Shown here: positions 53,171 to 62,451 of the stretch, in pieces
How the letters are laid out: each line of letters starts with the position of its first letter
Numbering within the stretch: position 1 is the stretch's first letter
DNA from: Actinomyces sp.
Lineage (GTDB): Bacteria > Actinomycetota > Actinomycetes > Actinomycetales > Actinomycetaceae
Reading direction: 5' to 3'
DNA: 64,000 nt
Assembly (NCBI RefSeq): GCF_030524025.1
Contig: NZ_JAUNHI010000001.1
Span: forward strand, 69,882 to 133,881
Notes under the pieces: model-generated
What the model was told of the DNA's origin: nothing
What the model saw: only the letters and a program-made list of their open reading frames with translations
Database searches by the model: none
Translations under genes and position numbers: made by a program

Positions 53171-54505
53171 ATGACAGGCCTCCTCAACGGGCTGCGCACC
53201 CGCGCGGCCGCCCTGCCCGGATGGGCGCAATGGCTCCTCCTGGCCCTGCTCATGCTGACCCTTGCCGGGGTCATCACCGCCAGGTACGTCCACGCCCATC
53301 CCGCCCTGTCGCCCATCGACGAGTACAACTACGTCGACGCCGTCGACAAGGCGACCCGGGGCATCCTGGCCCGGGAGGGCCAGACCGTCGACGCCGTCGC
53401 CCGGGAGGCGTCCTCGTGCCGGGGCTTCGGCATGGAGCAGAGCGATGTCACCTACGTCGGCCGCTGCGGCATCGACGAGCCCCTGGCGACCTACCCGTGG
53501 GACGGGCACTCCACGGCGGGCATCCACTCGCCGGTCTACTACTTCACAACCGCCTGGATGGCCAAGGCCATCATGACGGTCCTGCCGGGCCTCAGCCTCA
53601 TCACGGCCGCCCGGCTGACCGGGGCGATCTGGCTGGGCCTGGGCATGGTCATGCTCGCCTACCTCATCCGACGCACGGCCGGCTCGTGGTGGCTGGCCGT
53701 GTGGATCCCCATCGTCGTGTGCGCGATGCCCGGCCTGCGGGTGACCAACGCCTACATCAGCCCCGACGCCCCCAACCTCCTGTGCGGCTCAGCGGTGCTC
53801 CTGGCGGCCCTCCTCTACTCCCGGGGCCAGTGGCCGCTGTGGCCCCTCATCGCGATCTCCGCGGCGGTCACGCTGGTCAAGTTCCAGAACTCCTTCGTCG
53901 TCGTGGCCGCCTTCCTGTTCTTGGTCTGGACCCGGATCGCCCCGCGCCAGGAGGGTGAGGACGGCAGGAGGCCCGGGTGGGCCGCGGTCCTCATCCCCCC
54001 AGTGGCGGCGCTCGCGGTCGGCCTGGGGTGGATGAGGCTGAAGACGGCGGTGGCCGTGCCCTCCGCCGGGCTGACTGGCGACCCGCAGGGCGCCGTCGAC
54101 GTCTCCGGGAGCCTGTACTACCTCGATGACTCCCTCCAGGGGCTGTTCACCGCTAACTGGCCGGCGAGCACGGAGGCGTCCGTCTTCCCGACCCTCGTCC
54201 TGTGGGGAGGGATCGCCACCCTGGTGTCCGTGGCCTGGCTCCACCCGGACCGCGGCTGGGTCGAGCGCCGCTTCGCCCAGAGCGGCGCCGTCTCCCTGCT
54301 GGGCGTCGGCCCGGCGGTCAACATCGCCTTCGCCGCTGTCTTCGGCTCGGCGGTGGCCATGCAGCCCCGCTACGGCATGGTCCTCATCCCGATCCTGGCG
54401 CTGACGGCGGCCTGGTCCCTGGACCGGCGCAGCCTGCGCATCGCCTTGGCGGTCCTGGCCGTGGCCGCCTACGCCTACGGCGCGGTCTCCCTCCACGTCA
54501 ACTGA
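53171..54505 (+). CDS. Polytopic membrane protein, DUF2142/GT-C-like
   Basis: This 444-aa protein has about ten membrane helices. A long first outer loop contains HPALSPIDEYNYVDAVDKA, with the acidic DE expected near the active site of GT-C enzymes, and YPWDGHSTAGIHSPVYY. Another loop has SLYYLDDSLQGLFTANWP. The arrangement resembles DUF2142 or mannosyltransferase-like GT-C proteins, but I cannot name the family with certainty. It sits just before the rhamnose gene with its own -10 box and a GAAAGG ribosome binding site. Confidence 0.65.
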   Translation: MTGLLNGLRTRAAALPGWAQWLLLALLMLTLAGVITARYVHAHPALSPIDEYNYVDAVDKATRGILAREGQTVDAVAREASSCRGFGMEQSDVTYVGRCGIDEPLATYPWDGHSTAGIHSPVYYFTTAWMAKAIMTVLPGLSLITAARLTGAIWLGLGMVMLAYLIRRTAGSWWLAVWIPIVVCAMPGLRVTNAYISPDAPNLLCGSAVLLAALLYSRGQWPLWPLIAISAAVTLVKFQNSFVVVAAFLFLVWTRIAPRQEGEDGRRPGWAAVLIPPVAALAVGLGWMRLKTAVAVPSAGLTGDPQGAVDVSGSLYYLDDSLQGLFTANWPASTEASVFPTLVLWGGIATLVSVAWLHPDRGWVERRFAQSGAVSLLGVGPAVNIAFAAVFGSAVAMQPRYGMVLIPILALTAAWSLDRRSLRIALAVLAVAAYAYGAVSLHVN

Positions 54506-54544
54506 GGCCGGCCCGGTCCCCGGGGGCGCAGGGCCGTGTCGCGT

Positions 54545-54550
54545 TACACT
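54545..54550 (+). promoter_or_regulatory. -10 box TACACT upstream of rmlC-rmlD
   Basis: TACACT lies ~125 nt before the start of the fused rmlC-rmlD gene. The long leader has repeated GACC/CCGACC runs of unknown meaning. Confidence 0.4.
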
Positions 54551-54674
54551 CGCAGGCAGCCGGCCGGGGTGCGCCCCTGAAGCACGGCACCCGAGGCGAC
54601 CTGACGGGCCCTGACCAGCCCTGGCCAACCCCGACCAGCGCCGACCGACCCCGACGAATGAGGACGTGCACGAC

Positions 54675-56096
54675 ATGACCGGAACCGCCAAGCCCCTGGG
54701 CATTGAGACCACCCCGATCCCGGGCTTCCTGCGGATCGACCTGACCGTCCGCGGGGACAACCGCGGTTGGTTCAAGGAGAACTGGCAGCGCGAGAAGATG
54801 GTGGCCCTCGGACTGCCCGACTTCGGCCCTGTGCAGAACAACATCTCCTTCAACGACGAGGTGGGCGTGACCAGGGGCATCCACGCCGAGCCGTGGGACA
54901 AGTTCGTCTCAGTGGCCACCGGGCGGGTCTTCGGCGCCTGGGTGGACCTGCGCGAGGGGCCGAGCTTCGGGACCGTCTACACCTGCGAGATCGACCCCTC
55001 GGTGGCCGTCTTCGTCCCCCGGGGCGTGGGCAACGCCTACCAGACGCTGGAGCCGAACACGGCCTACACCTACCTGGTCAACGACCACTGGTCGCCCGAC
55101 GCCCAGTACACCTTCCTCAACCTCGCCGATGAGACCGTCGCGGTGCCCTGGCCGATCCCCCTGGACCGGGCCATCCAGTCCGACAAGGACCGGGGCCACC
55201 CGCGGATGAAAGACGTCATCGCCTTCCCCACCCCGGCCCCCCGGGGACGCAGAGCGCTGGTGACCGGCGCCAACGGCCAGCTCGGGCGCGAGCTGATGCG
55301 CCAGCTGCCCGAGGCCGGGTACACGGCCACCGGCGTCGACCTGCCCGAGGTCGACATCTCCGACGCTCAGGCCATGGAGCAGTGGGACTGGGCGTCCTAC
55401 GACGTCATCATCAACGCGGCGGCCTGGACCAACGTCGACGGCGCCGAGACCCCCGACGGCCGCCGCCTGTCCTGGCGGGCCAACGCCACCGGCCCGGCCA
55501 ACCTGGCCCGCGTCGCGGCCGCCCACGGGCTGGTCCTCGTCCACGTCTCCAGCGAGTACACCTTCGACGGCACCGCCGAGGTCCACACCGAGGAGGAGGA
55601 CCCCAGCCCCCTGGGCGTCTACGGGCAGTCCAAGGCCGGCGGCGATGCCGCCGTGGCGGGCGCCCCGAGGCACTACCTCGTGCGCACGAGCTGGGTGGTG
55701 GGCGACGGCAAGAACTTCGTCAAGACGATGGCCTCCCTGGCCGAGCGCGGCGTGGCCCCCAAGGTCGTGGCGGACCAGACGGGCCGCCTCACCTTCACCA
55801 CGGACCTTGCCGCAGGCATCATCCACCTGCTGAGCACGGAGGCGGCCTACGGCACCTACAACCTCTCGGGGGAGGGGCCTGTGGTCTCCTGGGCGGATGT
55901 GGCCAAGCGGGTCTATGAGCTGACCGGCCACGACCCGCAGGCGGTCACCCCGATCACCACCGAGGAGTACTTCGCCGGCCAGGACGTCGCGCCCCGCCCG
56001 CTCATCTCCACCCTGGACCTGAGCAAGATCGAGGCGACCGGCTTCACCCCGGCCGACTCGATGGAGCGCCTCGAGGTCTATGTCCGTGCCCTCTGA
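54675..56096 (+). CDS. rmlC-rmlD: Fused dTDP-4-dehydrorhamnose 3,5-epimerase / reductase
   Basis: This 473-aa protein performs the last two steps to dTDP-L-rhamnose. Residues ~10-185 form the RmlC cupin: NRGWFKENWQREK, NNISFNDEVGVTRGIHAEPW (catalytic His) and VPRGVGNAYQTLEPNTAYTY. Residues ~195-473 form RmlD: ALVTGANGQLGRELM, INAAAWTNVDGAE, SSEYTFDGTAEV and VYGQSKAGGD with the Tyr/Lys pair. Such fusions are known in Bifidobacterium and Actinomyces relatives. ATG 54675 has GAGGA upstream; GTG 54666 is an alternative start. The last 17 nt overlap the flippase gene. Confidence 0.93.
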   Translation: MTGTAKPLGIETTPIPGFLRIDLTVRGDNRGWFKENWQREKMVALGLPDFGPVQNNISFNDEVGVTRGIHAEPWDKFVSVATGRVFGAWVDLREGPSFGTVYTCEIDPSVAVFVPRGVGNAYQTLEPNTAYTYLVNDHWSPDAQYTFLNLADETVAVPWPIPLDRAIQSDKDRGHPRMKDVIAFPTPAPRGRRALVTGANGQLGRELMRQLPEAGYTATGVDLPEVDISDAQAMEQWDWASYDVIINAAAWTNVDGAETPDGRRLSWRANATGPANLARVAAAHGLVLVHVSSEYTFDGTAEVHTEEEDPSPLGVYGQSKAGGDAAVAGAPRHYLVRTSWVVGDGKNFVKTMASLAERGVAPKVVADQTGRLTFTTDLAAGIIHLLSTEAAYGTYNLSGEGPVVSWADVAKRVYELTGHDPQAVTPITTEEYFAGQDVAPRPLISTLDLSKIEATGFTPADSMERLEVYVRAL

Positions 56097-57363
56097 GGCC
56101 CGTCGCGTCATCCTCCGGCTCCTGGGCTTCACCGGGTGGCCGCTGCTCACCCTGGTGACGCCCCTGTTGGCCATGCCTGTCGTGGCTCGGCTGGCAGGTC
56201 AGGGTTGGTCGTCCATGGCGACGGCGATGTCGGTGGGGACCTTTGGTGCTGCCGCCGTCCTGTGGGGGTGGAACTACGTGGGTCCGGCCCGTGTGGCGCG
56301 AGTGCACACAGTCCAGGAGCTGAACCGCCTGTACTCGGGCAGCGTCCTGAGCAGGAGTCTGCTGTGCCTGGGTGTCGTGCCGGTGTGCGCCGTGATCAGT
56401 GCCTGGCTCGCCCTGCCCTCGCTGCGGGTCGCAGCCGGGGCAACGGCGGTCGCCTTCGTTCTGCCGGCCATGTCACCTCAGTGGTACTGCATCGGTGTGG
56501 GTGACGCACGGCTGCTGGGGTACTTCGACACCCTGCCGCGGACGATCTCGACGGTCATCGCCATCCCGCTCATGGTCCTGACCGGCAAGGTCATCTTCTA
56601 CCCCTGCCTGCTCGCCGCCGGCGTTGTCATCGGACTGGTCCTGTTCAGGCGCAGCGTCTTCCCCGGAGTTCGCGCCGACTACCCCAGCCTGCCCGAGGTG
56701 TGGGACGACATCAGGCACATGAGCGGTGCAGCGGGGTCGAACCTCGTGGGTGCCGCGTACGGCTACACGCCGACACCGATCGCGACTGCCGCACTGGACC
56801 CGGCCATATCTTCCCGCTTCGCCTCGGCGGACCAGGTCTACCGTTACGCGCTGTTCCTCGTCCAGGCTCTGGGTAACGCCCTCCAGGGCTGGGTACTGGA
56901 GGTCGACGGAGAGCAGGGGCGTCGGCGCCAACGGCTGGCCATCATGGCGCACGTCGCGCTGGGCCTGTGCGGTGCGATCGTAATCGCTGTCTTGACACCC
57001 CTGGTCAGTTCGGTCCTCTTCGGCCCGCAGGTCGCCGCCACCTATGCCGCCTCGGCATGGTACGGCGTCGCCTTCTTCGCGATCTCCACGGCGACGCCCC
57101 TACTGCGGAACGTCCTGATCCCGACAGGCCAGGCGCACGCGGTGTTCATCGCCACGGTCGTTGCGGCTGTGGGCGGCCTCGGGATGATGGCGGCGGGCGC
57201 TGCCGGCCACTCCATGGCGGTGATCGCCGCAGGCATGGCCTGCTCCGAACTGCTCATCTTCCTGATCCTGCTACCCCGGTCCCTGCGCACACTGCGGCGT
57301 ATGGGAGCCCAGTGCCACGATGGCGCCTCCGGTTCTGTCCCAGGGACGGAGCCCGGCCGATGA
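56080..57363 (+). CDS. Wzx-type oligosaccharide flippase
   Basis: This 427-aa protein of the MATE/MOP superfamily has about 12 membrane helices and would flip a lipid-linked repeat unit. The first helices contain FTGWPLLTLVTPLLAMPVVARLAG, and the middle has DIRHMSGAAGSNLVGAAYGY, in the position of the substrate-lining helices of polysaccharide flippases. It overlaps the rmlC-rmlD end by 17 nt. Codon third positions use more A and T than neighbouring genes, hinting at recent import. It is separate from the ABC exporters at 11.5 and 43.5 kb. Confidence 0.78.
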   Translation: MSVPSEARRVILRLLGFTGWPLLTLVTPLLAMPVVARLAGQGWSSMATAMSVGTFGAAAVLWGWNYVGPARVARVHTVQELNRLYSGSVLSRSLLCLGVVPVCAVISAWLALPSLRVAAGATAVAFVLPAMSPQWYCIGVGDARLLGYFDTLPRTISTVIAIPLMVLTGKVIFYPCLLAAGVVIGLVLFRRSVFPGVRADYPSLPEVWDDIRHMSGAAGSNLVGAAYGYTPTPIATAALDPAISSRFASADQVYRYALFLVQALGNALQGWVLEVDGEQGRRRQRLAIMAHVALGLCGAIVIAVLTPLVSSVLFGPQVAATYAASAWYGVAFFAISTATPLLRNVLIPTGQAHAVFIATVVAAVGGLGMMAAGAAGHSMAVIAAGMACSELLIFLILLPRSLRTLRRMGAQCHDGASGSVPGTEPGR

Positions 57364-58286
57364 GCGCGCCGGCCCTCGACCTGCCCGACCGGATCAGCCG
57401 GGTCGGAGCGGTCGTCACCGCCTTCGCCCCGGGCCCGGGACTGGTCCGGGCGGTCGGCGTGCTGCTCGACCAGGTCGAGCAGGTCGTCATTGTCGACGAC
57501 GGCCCCGAACGGGCCACCGAGGCGACGCGGGCCCTCCTGGCCGACTGCCGGTCCCTCGGCGCGCAGGTGGTGGTCCAGGACCGCAACCGGGGGATCGCCG
57601 CGGCCCTCAACGCGGGCGCCAGGCACCTCGACCCCGCCTGCGAGGCCGTGCTCACCGTCGACCAGGACTCGTGCCTGCCGGCCGGCTATGTGGCCGCCCA
57701 GGTCGAGGCCTTCGCCGCGGCGCGCGCGGCAGGTGTGCCCGCCGGCATGGTCGCGCCCCGGGCAGCGGGCAACATCCGCCGGCTGCCGGGGGCCCAGGGC
57801 CGTGATCCAGTGGTCGTGGGCGGTGAGCCCATCCAGTCGGGCCTGCTCGTGACCGTCGCGCTGTGGCGGGCCCTGGGGGGCTTCGAGGAGTCGCTGTTCA
57901 TCGACGGCGTCGACTCGGACTTCTACCTGCGCGCCCTGGACCTGGGGGCCGTGCCCGTCATCGCCCCGGTGTCCATCGAGCACCAGCTCGGCACGACCGT
58001 CAGCGCGGGACTTGGGCCCTGGCGCATGCCGCTGACCGTGGCCGCGGAGTTCCGGTACTACTACCAGGTGCGCAACCTCGTGGCGCTGCTACGGCGTCAC
58101 GGTCGCAGCCACCCGCGGTGGTGCGCCCGGGCGGTGGGCAAGCAGGCCAGGCACCTCATCATCGTGACCGCGCTGGCCCCGGGGCGGCGCGGGCGGCTGG
58201 CCCGCGCCGCGCACGGGCTGCGCGACGGCCTGGCCGGACGCGGAGGCGCGATCAACGACACGACCCCGGGAGGCGGGACGAGATGA
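57360..58286 (+). CDS. GT2 rhamnosyltransferase-like
   Basis: This 308-aa GT-A enzyme starts within an ATGA overlap. VGAVVTAFAPGPGLVRAV, VVIVDDGPERATEA, NRGIAAALNAGARHL, VLTVDQDSCLPAGYV and SLFIDGVDSDFYLRALDLG (catalytic Asp) match the RfbF/RfbN rhamnosyltransferase group, as does YYYQVRNLVALLRRHG near the end. The similarly built enzyme at 47015 is a likely paralogue. It follows the flippase in the same operon. Confidence 0.78.
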   Translation: MSAPALDLPDRISRVGAVVTAFAPGPGLVRAVGVLLDQVEQVVIVDDGPERATEATRALLADCRSLGAQVVVQDRNRGIAAALNAGARHLDPACEAVLTVDQDSCLPAGYVAAQVEAFAAARAAGVPAGMVAPRAAGNIRRLPGAQGRDPVVVGGEPIQSGLLVTVALWRALGGFEESLFIDGVDSDFYLRALDLGAVPVIAPVSIEHQLGTTVSAGLGPWRMPLTVAAEFRYYYQVRNLVALLRRHGRSHPRWCARAVGKQARHLIIVTALAPGRRGRLARAAHGLRDGLAGRGGAINDTTPGGGTR

Positions 58287-59251
58287 GCAGGACAACCGAG
58301 GCCGACGGCGCCGCCGACCGGGCCCAGGGCCGGTCGAGGAGCGGTGAGCCGGTGCAGGCACGAGGGGCGGGGGCGCCGGTCGCCGTCGACATCTTCATCC
58401 CCTTCTGGGGCGAGCCGGACTACCTGTACGCCGCCGTGCGCTCGGTGCTGGCACAGAGCTCGCCGAGCTGGCGGCTGACGGTCGTCGATGACTGCTACCC
58501 CGAGGACGTCTCCGGCTACTTCGCCGATCTCGACGACAAGCGGGTGCGCTACCTGCGCAACGAGGACAACCTCGGTATCATCGGCAACTTCAGCCGCTGC
58601 CAGGAGCTGGCCGAGGGCACCTACACGGTGTTCATGGGCTGCGACGACCTGCTGGGGCCGCGGTACGTCGAGACCATCGAGCGCACGGCCGCCCGGCTGC
58701 CCGGGGTCGAGATCATCCAGCCCGGTGTCGAGGTCATCGATGAGTCGGGTACGACGGTCCTGCCCCTGAGCGACCGCGTCAAGGACCTCCTGCGGCCCGG
58801 CGGGCAGGCCACCCACGTGCTGGCAGGGGAGGACCTGGCCCGCTCCCTATTCGTGGGGGACTGGCTGTACTGGCCCAGCCTGGCCCTGCGCACCGAGGCC
58901 CTCCGGGGTGCTCGGTTCCTGCCCGACTACGAGATCATCCTCGATGTCGGCCTGCTCATGGACCTCATCACCGCGGGCGCGCGTCTGGCGGTCGTGCCCG
59001 ACCTCGTCTTCCGCTACCGCCGCCACCAGGCGAGCCTGTCCTCCGAGGCGCTTCTCGACGGTCCGCGCTTCGCCGACGAGCGCCGCTTCTTCGCCCAGCA
59101 GGCCGCACGGATGGACGCCCTCGGCTGGAGGCGGGCCGCCCGGGCCGCCCGCCGGCACGTGACCTCGCGGGCCTACGCTCTGACGCTGCTGCCCGGCGCC
59201 CTGCGCGCCCGCCGGGACGTGCGTCCGCTGCTGCGGCACGCCCTGCGCTGA
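58283..59251 (+). CDS. GT2 family glycosyltransferase
   Basis: This 322-aa enzyme starts in an ATGA overlap. After a ~30-residue disordered start, VDIFIPFWGEPDYLYAAV, TVVDDCYPEDVSGYF, NEDNLGIIGNFSRC and FMGCDDLLGPRYVETI form the GT-A core, with FVGDWLYWPSLALRTEAL and ILDVGLLMDLITAGARLAV later. It ends the plus-strand operon and converges with the gene at 59269 across 17 nt. An inverted pair CGCTGAG/CTCAGCG spans the two stop codons. Confidence 0.78.
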   Translation: MSRTTEADGAADRAQGRSRSGEPVQARGAGAPVAVDIFIPFWGEPDYLYAAVRSVLAQSSPSWRLTVVDDCYPEDVSGYFADLDDKRVRYLRNEDNLGIIGNFSRCQELAEGTYTVFMGCDDLLGPRYVETIERTAARLPGVEIIQPGVEVIDESGTTVLPLSDRVKDLLRPGGQATHVLAGEDLARSLFVGDWLYWPSLALRTEALRGARFLPDYEIILDVGLLMDLITAGARLAVVPDLVFRYRRHQASLSSEALLDGPRFADERRFFAQQAARMDALGWRRAARAARRHVTSRAYALTLLPGALRARRDVRPLLRHALR

Positions 59252-59268
59252 GCGGGGTGCGCCGGCCC

Positions 59269-60027
59269 TCAGCGGATGCGGCGCCGCAGCTCACCGATGC
59301 AGCGCAGCAGCAGGAGGCGCGAGCCGATGGCGGCACGCACCCCCCGGGGCCGGTTGGGGGTCTGGTTGGACTCGTGGAACCGGCGCAGGACGGTGCGCTG
59401 CGGGCAGTGGCACACCGAGCGCCGAAGGTTGCCGTACAGGGCGATCCACAGGTCGTGGGACTCCCCGAGGAAACCGGGGAAGGGGGCCAGGCCCCGGGCC
59501 AGCGCCTCGGCGCGCACGCCCATGGCGCAGCCGTAGTAGGGCCGGTTGCCGGCCAGCACGCCCAGGACGTTGCGCCAGGCGCGGTGGGAGTCCGCGGCGC
59601 GCAGGTGCCAGTCGGCCTGCCCGTAGGGGCCGCGGATCGCGTCCGGCCCGCCCAGGGTGCCCAGGTTGGTCGCCGCGACCTCGGCCCCCTCCAGGGCGTT
59701 GACGAGGACCTCGACGTGGTCCGGGGTCCACACGTCGTCCTGGTCGCTGAGCAGGAGCAGGTCCCCGCCGGCCAGGGACAGGGCCTCCTCGAAGGTGCGC
59801 ACGTAGCCCCGGTTGTCGGTGCGTGCCGTCACGCGGATCCGCGGGTCGTGGCGGGCCAGCCCCTCGAGCACCGAGACCGTCGAGTCGCTCGAGGCGTCGT
59901 CGACGACGATGAGCTCGTCGTCCGGGGCGAGCTGGGGCAGGATCGAGCCGATCTGCTCGGCCACGAAGCGCTCGCCGTTGTAGGTCGCCATGCACACGCT
60001 CACCCGGCCGCGGGGACTGCGGGTCAT
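59269..60027 (-). CDS. GT2 family glycosyltransferase
   Basis: This 252-aa GT-A enzyme begins SVCMATYNGERFVAEQI, with VVDDASSDSTVSVLE, NRGYVRTFEEAL and LLSDQDDVWTPDHVEVLV as the nucleotide and metal sites. PYYGCAMGVRAEAL and FPGFLGESHDLWIALYGN are typical of transferases using dTDP-rhamnose or UDP-sugars. ATG 60027 overlaps the stop of the DUF2304 gene. It is the last gene of a three-gene minus-strand operon. Confidence 0.78.
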   Translation of the reverse strand: MTRSPRGRVSVCMATYNGERFVAEQIGSILPQLAPDDELIVVDDASSDSTVSVLEGLARHDPRIRVTARTDNRGYVRTFEEALSLAGGDLLLLSDQDDVWTPDHVEVLVNALEGAEVAATNLGTLGGPDAIRGPYGQADWHLRAADSHRAWRNVLGVLAGNRPYYGCAMGVRAEALARGLAPFPGFLGESHDLWIALYGNLRRSVCHCPQRTVLRRFHESNQTPNRPRGVRAAIGSRLLLLRCIGELRRRIR

Positions 60028-60452
60028 GCGGGCTCCTTCGGTCCGGGGTTGTCGGGACGCTCAGGGGGCCGGGGGTCCTCGGGTGGCGCCTGGTCGCCCT
60101 CGAGCGAGGAGGTCAGACCCGCCTCCCGGACCACGAGGTCAAGCACGGCGATGTTCTCGGCCAGGACGCGGGTCTCGTCCTCCAGGCGGCTGATCTCCAG
60201 GGACAGGTGCAGCGCCACACCCAGGAGCAGGAAGATCGCCAGGGCGAACAGGAGGTTGGAGGGCACCTGGATGTCGAGGAACCCGGCCAGGGCGCCCAGC
60301 AGGTCGGGCACGACCGCCAGCACGACGATGGCCAGGCCCACGAGGATCCACAGCGCTGCGTACTTCTCCCGGAGCTTGCGCGATCGCAGCAGGCCGATGA
60401 CGAAAAGCATGATGGCCACGGCCACCAGGATGAAGAAGACGCGGGTGAGCAT
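60024..60452 (-). CDS. DUF2304 family small membrane protein
   Basis: This 142-aa protein has three helices (about residues 4-21, 33-50 and 69-86) and a charged, helical C-terminus with a Pro-rich end. The layout matches the DUF2304 protein at 4145 though it is longer. It lies between two GT2 genes in overlapping frames, and its start overlaps the stop of the upstream polyprenyl-type GT2. The recurrence of a DUF2304/GT2 pair supports a joint function. Confidence 0.75.
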   Translation of the reverse strand: MLTRVFFILVAVAIMLFVIGLLRSRKLREKYAALWILVGLAIVVLAVVPDLLGALAGFLDIQVPSNLLFALAIFLLLGVALHLSLEISRLEDETRVLAENIAVLDLVVREAGLTSSLEGDQAPPEDPRPPERPDNPGPKEPA

Positions 60453-61201
60453 CAGCGCACCGCCTCCCGGTCCTCCGGCGCGGGACGGCGGTCCACGGGA
60501 CGGCGGGTCAGGGAGATGAACAGGGCGAACATGGAGCGCACGAGGTAGACGGCGGCCTTGCCGGGGTGGTTCGAGGGCGTGCCCGCCTGGCGCGGGCGCA
60601 TCGAGACCCCGACCTGGGTGACGCTCAGTCCCGAGCGCACGGCGATGACCAGCGAGTCGATCGTGTCGCCCAGGTACTCGGCCGGGTAATAGCGGCAGTA
60701 CTGGTCGATGGCGGTGCGGTCCCCGGCCCGGAACCCACTGGTGACGTCGGTCAGCCGGGTGCGGCTGATGCGCCCCACGATCGCCGCCAGCAGGAGCATC
60801 GCCCAGCGGCGCGGACCGCGCGCCCGGTAGGTGCCGACCTGCGCGAAGCGCGCGCCGATGGAGATGTTGGCCCGGGACAACCCGTCCAGGACGGTGTCGA
60901 TGTCGCGCGGGTCGTGCTGACCGTCGGCGTCGACCTGGATCGTGCGGTCGTAGTCGAAGCGCCGGGCGTACTTGTACCCGGCCCGCATAGCGCCCCCGAC
61001 ACCCATGTTGTAGGGCAGGTCGAGCACGAGGGCGCCGGCGGAGCGGGCCACCTCGCCGGTGCGGTCCCGGGAGCCGTCGTTGACGACGAGCAGGTCGTAG
61101 GTGGGCACGACCTCACGCAGCTCGCGGATCGTCGCGCCGATCGCCTCCTCCTCGTTCCACGCCGGCATGATGACCAGCGTTCTGGGGCGGCGCGTCGGCA
61201 T
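60452..61201 (-). CDS. GT2 glycosyltransferase, polyprenyl-phosphate sugar synthase type
   Basis: This 249-aa soluble enzyme carries LVIMPAWNEEEAIGATI, LLVVNDGSRDRTGEVA, the metal site IQVDADGQHDPRDID and the acceptor-side LTDVTSGFRAGDRTA. It is a close functional match to the GT2 at 4512, and like it lies beside a DUF2304 gene. ATG 61201 follows GAGGAG; longer frames lack a ribosome binding site. It should begin the three-gene operon running left. Confidence 0.8.
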   Translation of the reverse strand: MPTRRPRTLVIMPAWNEEEAIGATIRELREVVPTYDLLVVNDGSRDRTGEVARSAGALVLDLPYNMGVGGAMRAGYKYARRFDYDRTIQVDADGQHDPRDIDTVLDGLSRANISIGARFAQVGTYRARGPRRWAMLLLAAIVGRISRTRLTDVTSGFRAGDRTAIDQYCRYYPAEYLGDTIDSLVIAVRSGLSVTQVGVSMRPRQAGTPSNHPGKAAVYLVRSMFALFISLTRRPVDRRPAPEDREAVR

Positions 61202-61287
61202 AGGACTCCTCGGTAGGCGGGGCGGCCCCCACAGTCTAGATGATTGATTCCACGGGGTCGCCGGCCCCGGACTCGTGCACACCACCG

Positions 61288-61325
61288 GTGTCTCCCGCCC
61301 CTGTCCTGGGTGGTGCGGGAGACAC
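61288..61325 (-). terminator. Probable rmlA terminator hairpin
   Basis: GTGTCTCCCGC at 61288-61298 pairs with GCGGGAGACAC at 61315-61325 (11 bp, 16-nt loop). It lies 89 nt beyond the rmlA stop and before the next minus-strand gene. No T-run follows. Confidence 0.55.
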
Positions 61326-61413
61326 GGGCACCGGCGTGAACGGCCAGTGCGTCTGAAGACTGGTGGCCGACCCCGGCGCTGGTCGCCTTCGGGGCCGGGG
61401 GCGCCCGGGGCTG

Positions 61414-62286
61414 TCAGCGGCGCTCGCGCTCGAGCAGCCCGAGCAGGTACTGGCCATAGCCGGACTTGACGAGGGGCTCGGCGCGCTCACGCAGGCCATC
61501 GTCGTCGATGAACCCCATGCGCCAGGCGACCTCCTCGGGGCAGCCGATGTTGAGGCCCTGGCGGTGCTGGACGGTGCGCACGAAGCTCGTGGCGTCGGCC
61601 AGGGAGTCGAAGGTGCCCGTGTCGAGCCAGGCGGTGCCGCGGGGCAGCACCTCGACGGTCAGGCGGCCCGCCTCGAGGTAGGTGCGGTTGACGTCGGTGA
61701 TCTCGTACTCGCCGCGGGCCGAGGGCTTGAGGTTGCGGGCGATCTCGACGACGTCGTTGTCGTAGAAGTACAGGCCGGGCACGGCGTAGTCCGACCGGGG
61801 GCGGGTGGGCTTCTCCTCGATGGACAGCGCCTTGAACTCGGAGTCGAACTCGACGACGCCGTAGGCGGTGGGGTCGGCCACCTGGTAGGCGTAGACGACG
61901 CCGCCCTCGGGGTTGGTGTGGCGCCGCAGCTGGGTGCCCATGCCGGGGCCGTAGAAGATGTTGTCGCCCAGGACCAGGGCGGCGGGCTCGCCGCCGACGA
62001 AGTCAGCGCCCAGGACGAAGGCCTGGGCCAGGCCGTTGGGGACCTCCTGGACGGTGTAGGACAGGTTGACCCCGAGCTGGGAGCCGTCCCCCAGGAGCCG
62101 GTGGAAGCTGGGGGCGTCGTGCGGCGTCGTGATGACCAGGACGTCCTGGATCCCGGCGAGCATGAGCGTGCTCAGCGGGTAGTAGATCATCGGCTTGTCG
62201 TACACGGGCACGAGCTGCTTGGAGGTGCCCAGGGTGATCGGGTTGAGTCGCGTGCCGGAGCCCCCGGCCAGGATGATGCCTCGCAT
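61414..62286 (-). CDS. rmlA: Glucose-1-phosphate thymidylyltransferase
   Basis: This 290-aa enzyme makes dTDP-glucose, the first step of dTDP-rhamnose synthesis. It has the signature [81 protein letters not shown] and [10 protein letters not shown]. Length and motifs match RmlA fully. It is transcribed away from manA, leftwards toward the DUF2304/GT2 operon, with a hairpin behind it. Confidence 0.96.
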   Translation of the reverse strand: MRGIILAGGSGTRLNPITLGTSKQLVPVYDKPMIYYPLSTLMLAGIQDVLVITTPHDAPSFHRLLGDGSQLGVNLSYTVQEVPNGLAQAFVLGADFVGGEPAALVLGDNIFYGPGMGTQLRRHTNPEGGVVYAYQVADPTAYGVVEFDSEFKALSIEEKPTRPRSDYAVPGLYFYDNDVVEIARNLKPSARGEYEITDVNRTYLEAGRLTVEVLPRGTAWLDTGTFDSLADATSFVRTVQHRQGLNIGCPEEVAWRMGFIDDDGLRERAEPLVKSGYGQYLLGLLERERR

Positions 62287-62439
62287 GGGCACAGTGTGAC
62301 CCATCATCTCCGTCCGGTGCAGCCCGAAGGAGGCGGGGCAGTGCGCGCCGCGGTCCTGTGCCGGATAGGGCGCGCCCGGACGGAGCGGGGGAGTACCGGT
62401 GCGGGTCGTGGCCTGCGGGGCGTCGGGGGCCCGAGCCGT

Positions 62440-62445
62440 TATCTT
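62440..62445 (+). promoter_or_regulatory. -10 box TATCTT, probably leaderless start of manA
   Basis: TATCTT ends 6 nt before ATG 62452. No ribosome binding site precedes the start, so the manA transcript is likely leaderless. Confidence 0.45.
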
Positions 62446-62451
62446 GCCGTC

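Noticed and set aside
61363..62451. N-terminal extension of manA by ~360 residues
   Set aside because: The extension runs antisense to rmlA; a -10 box 6 nt before ATG 62452 and the family's usual length support the short form.
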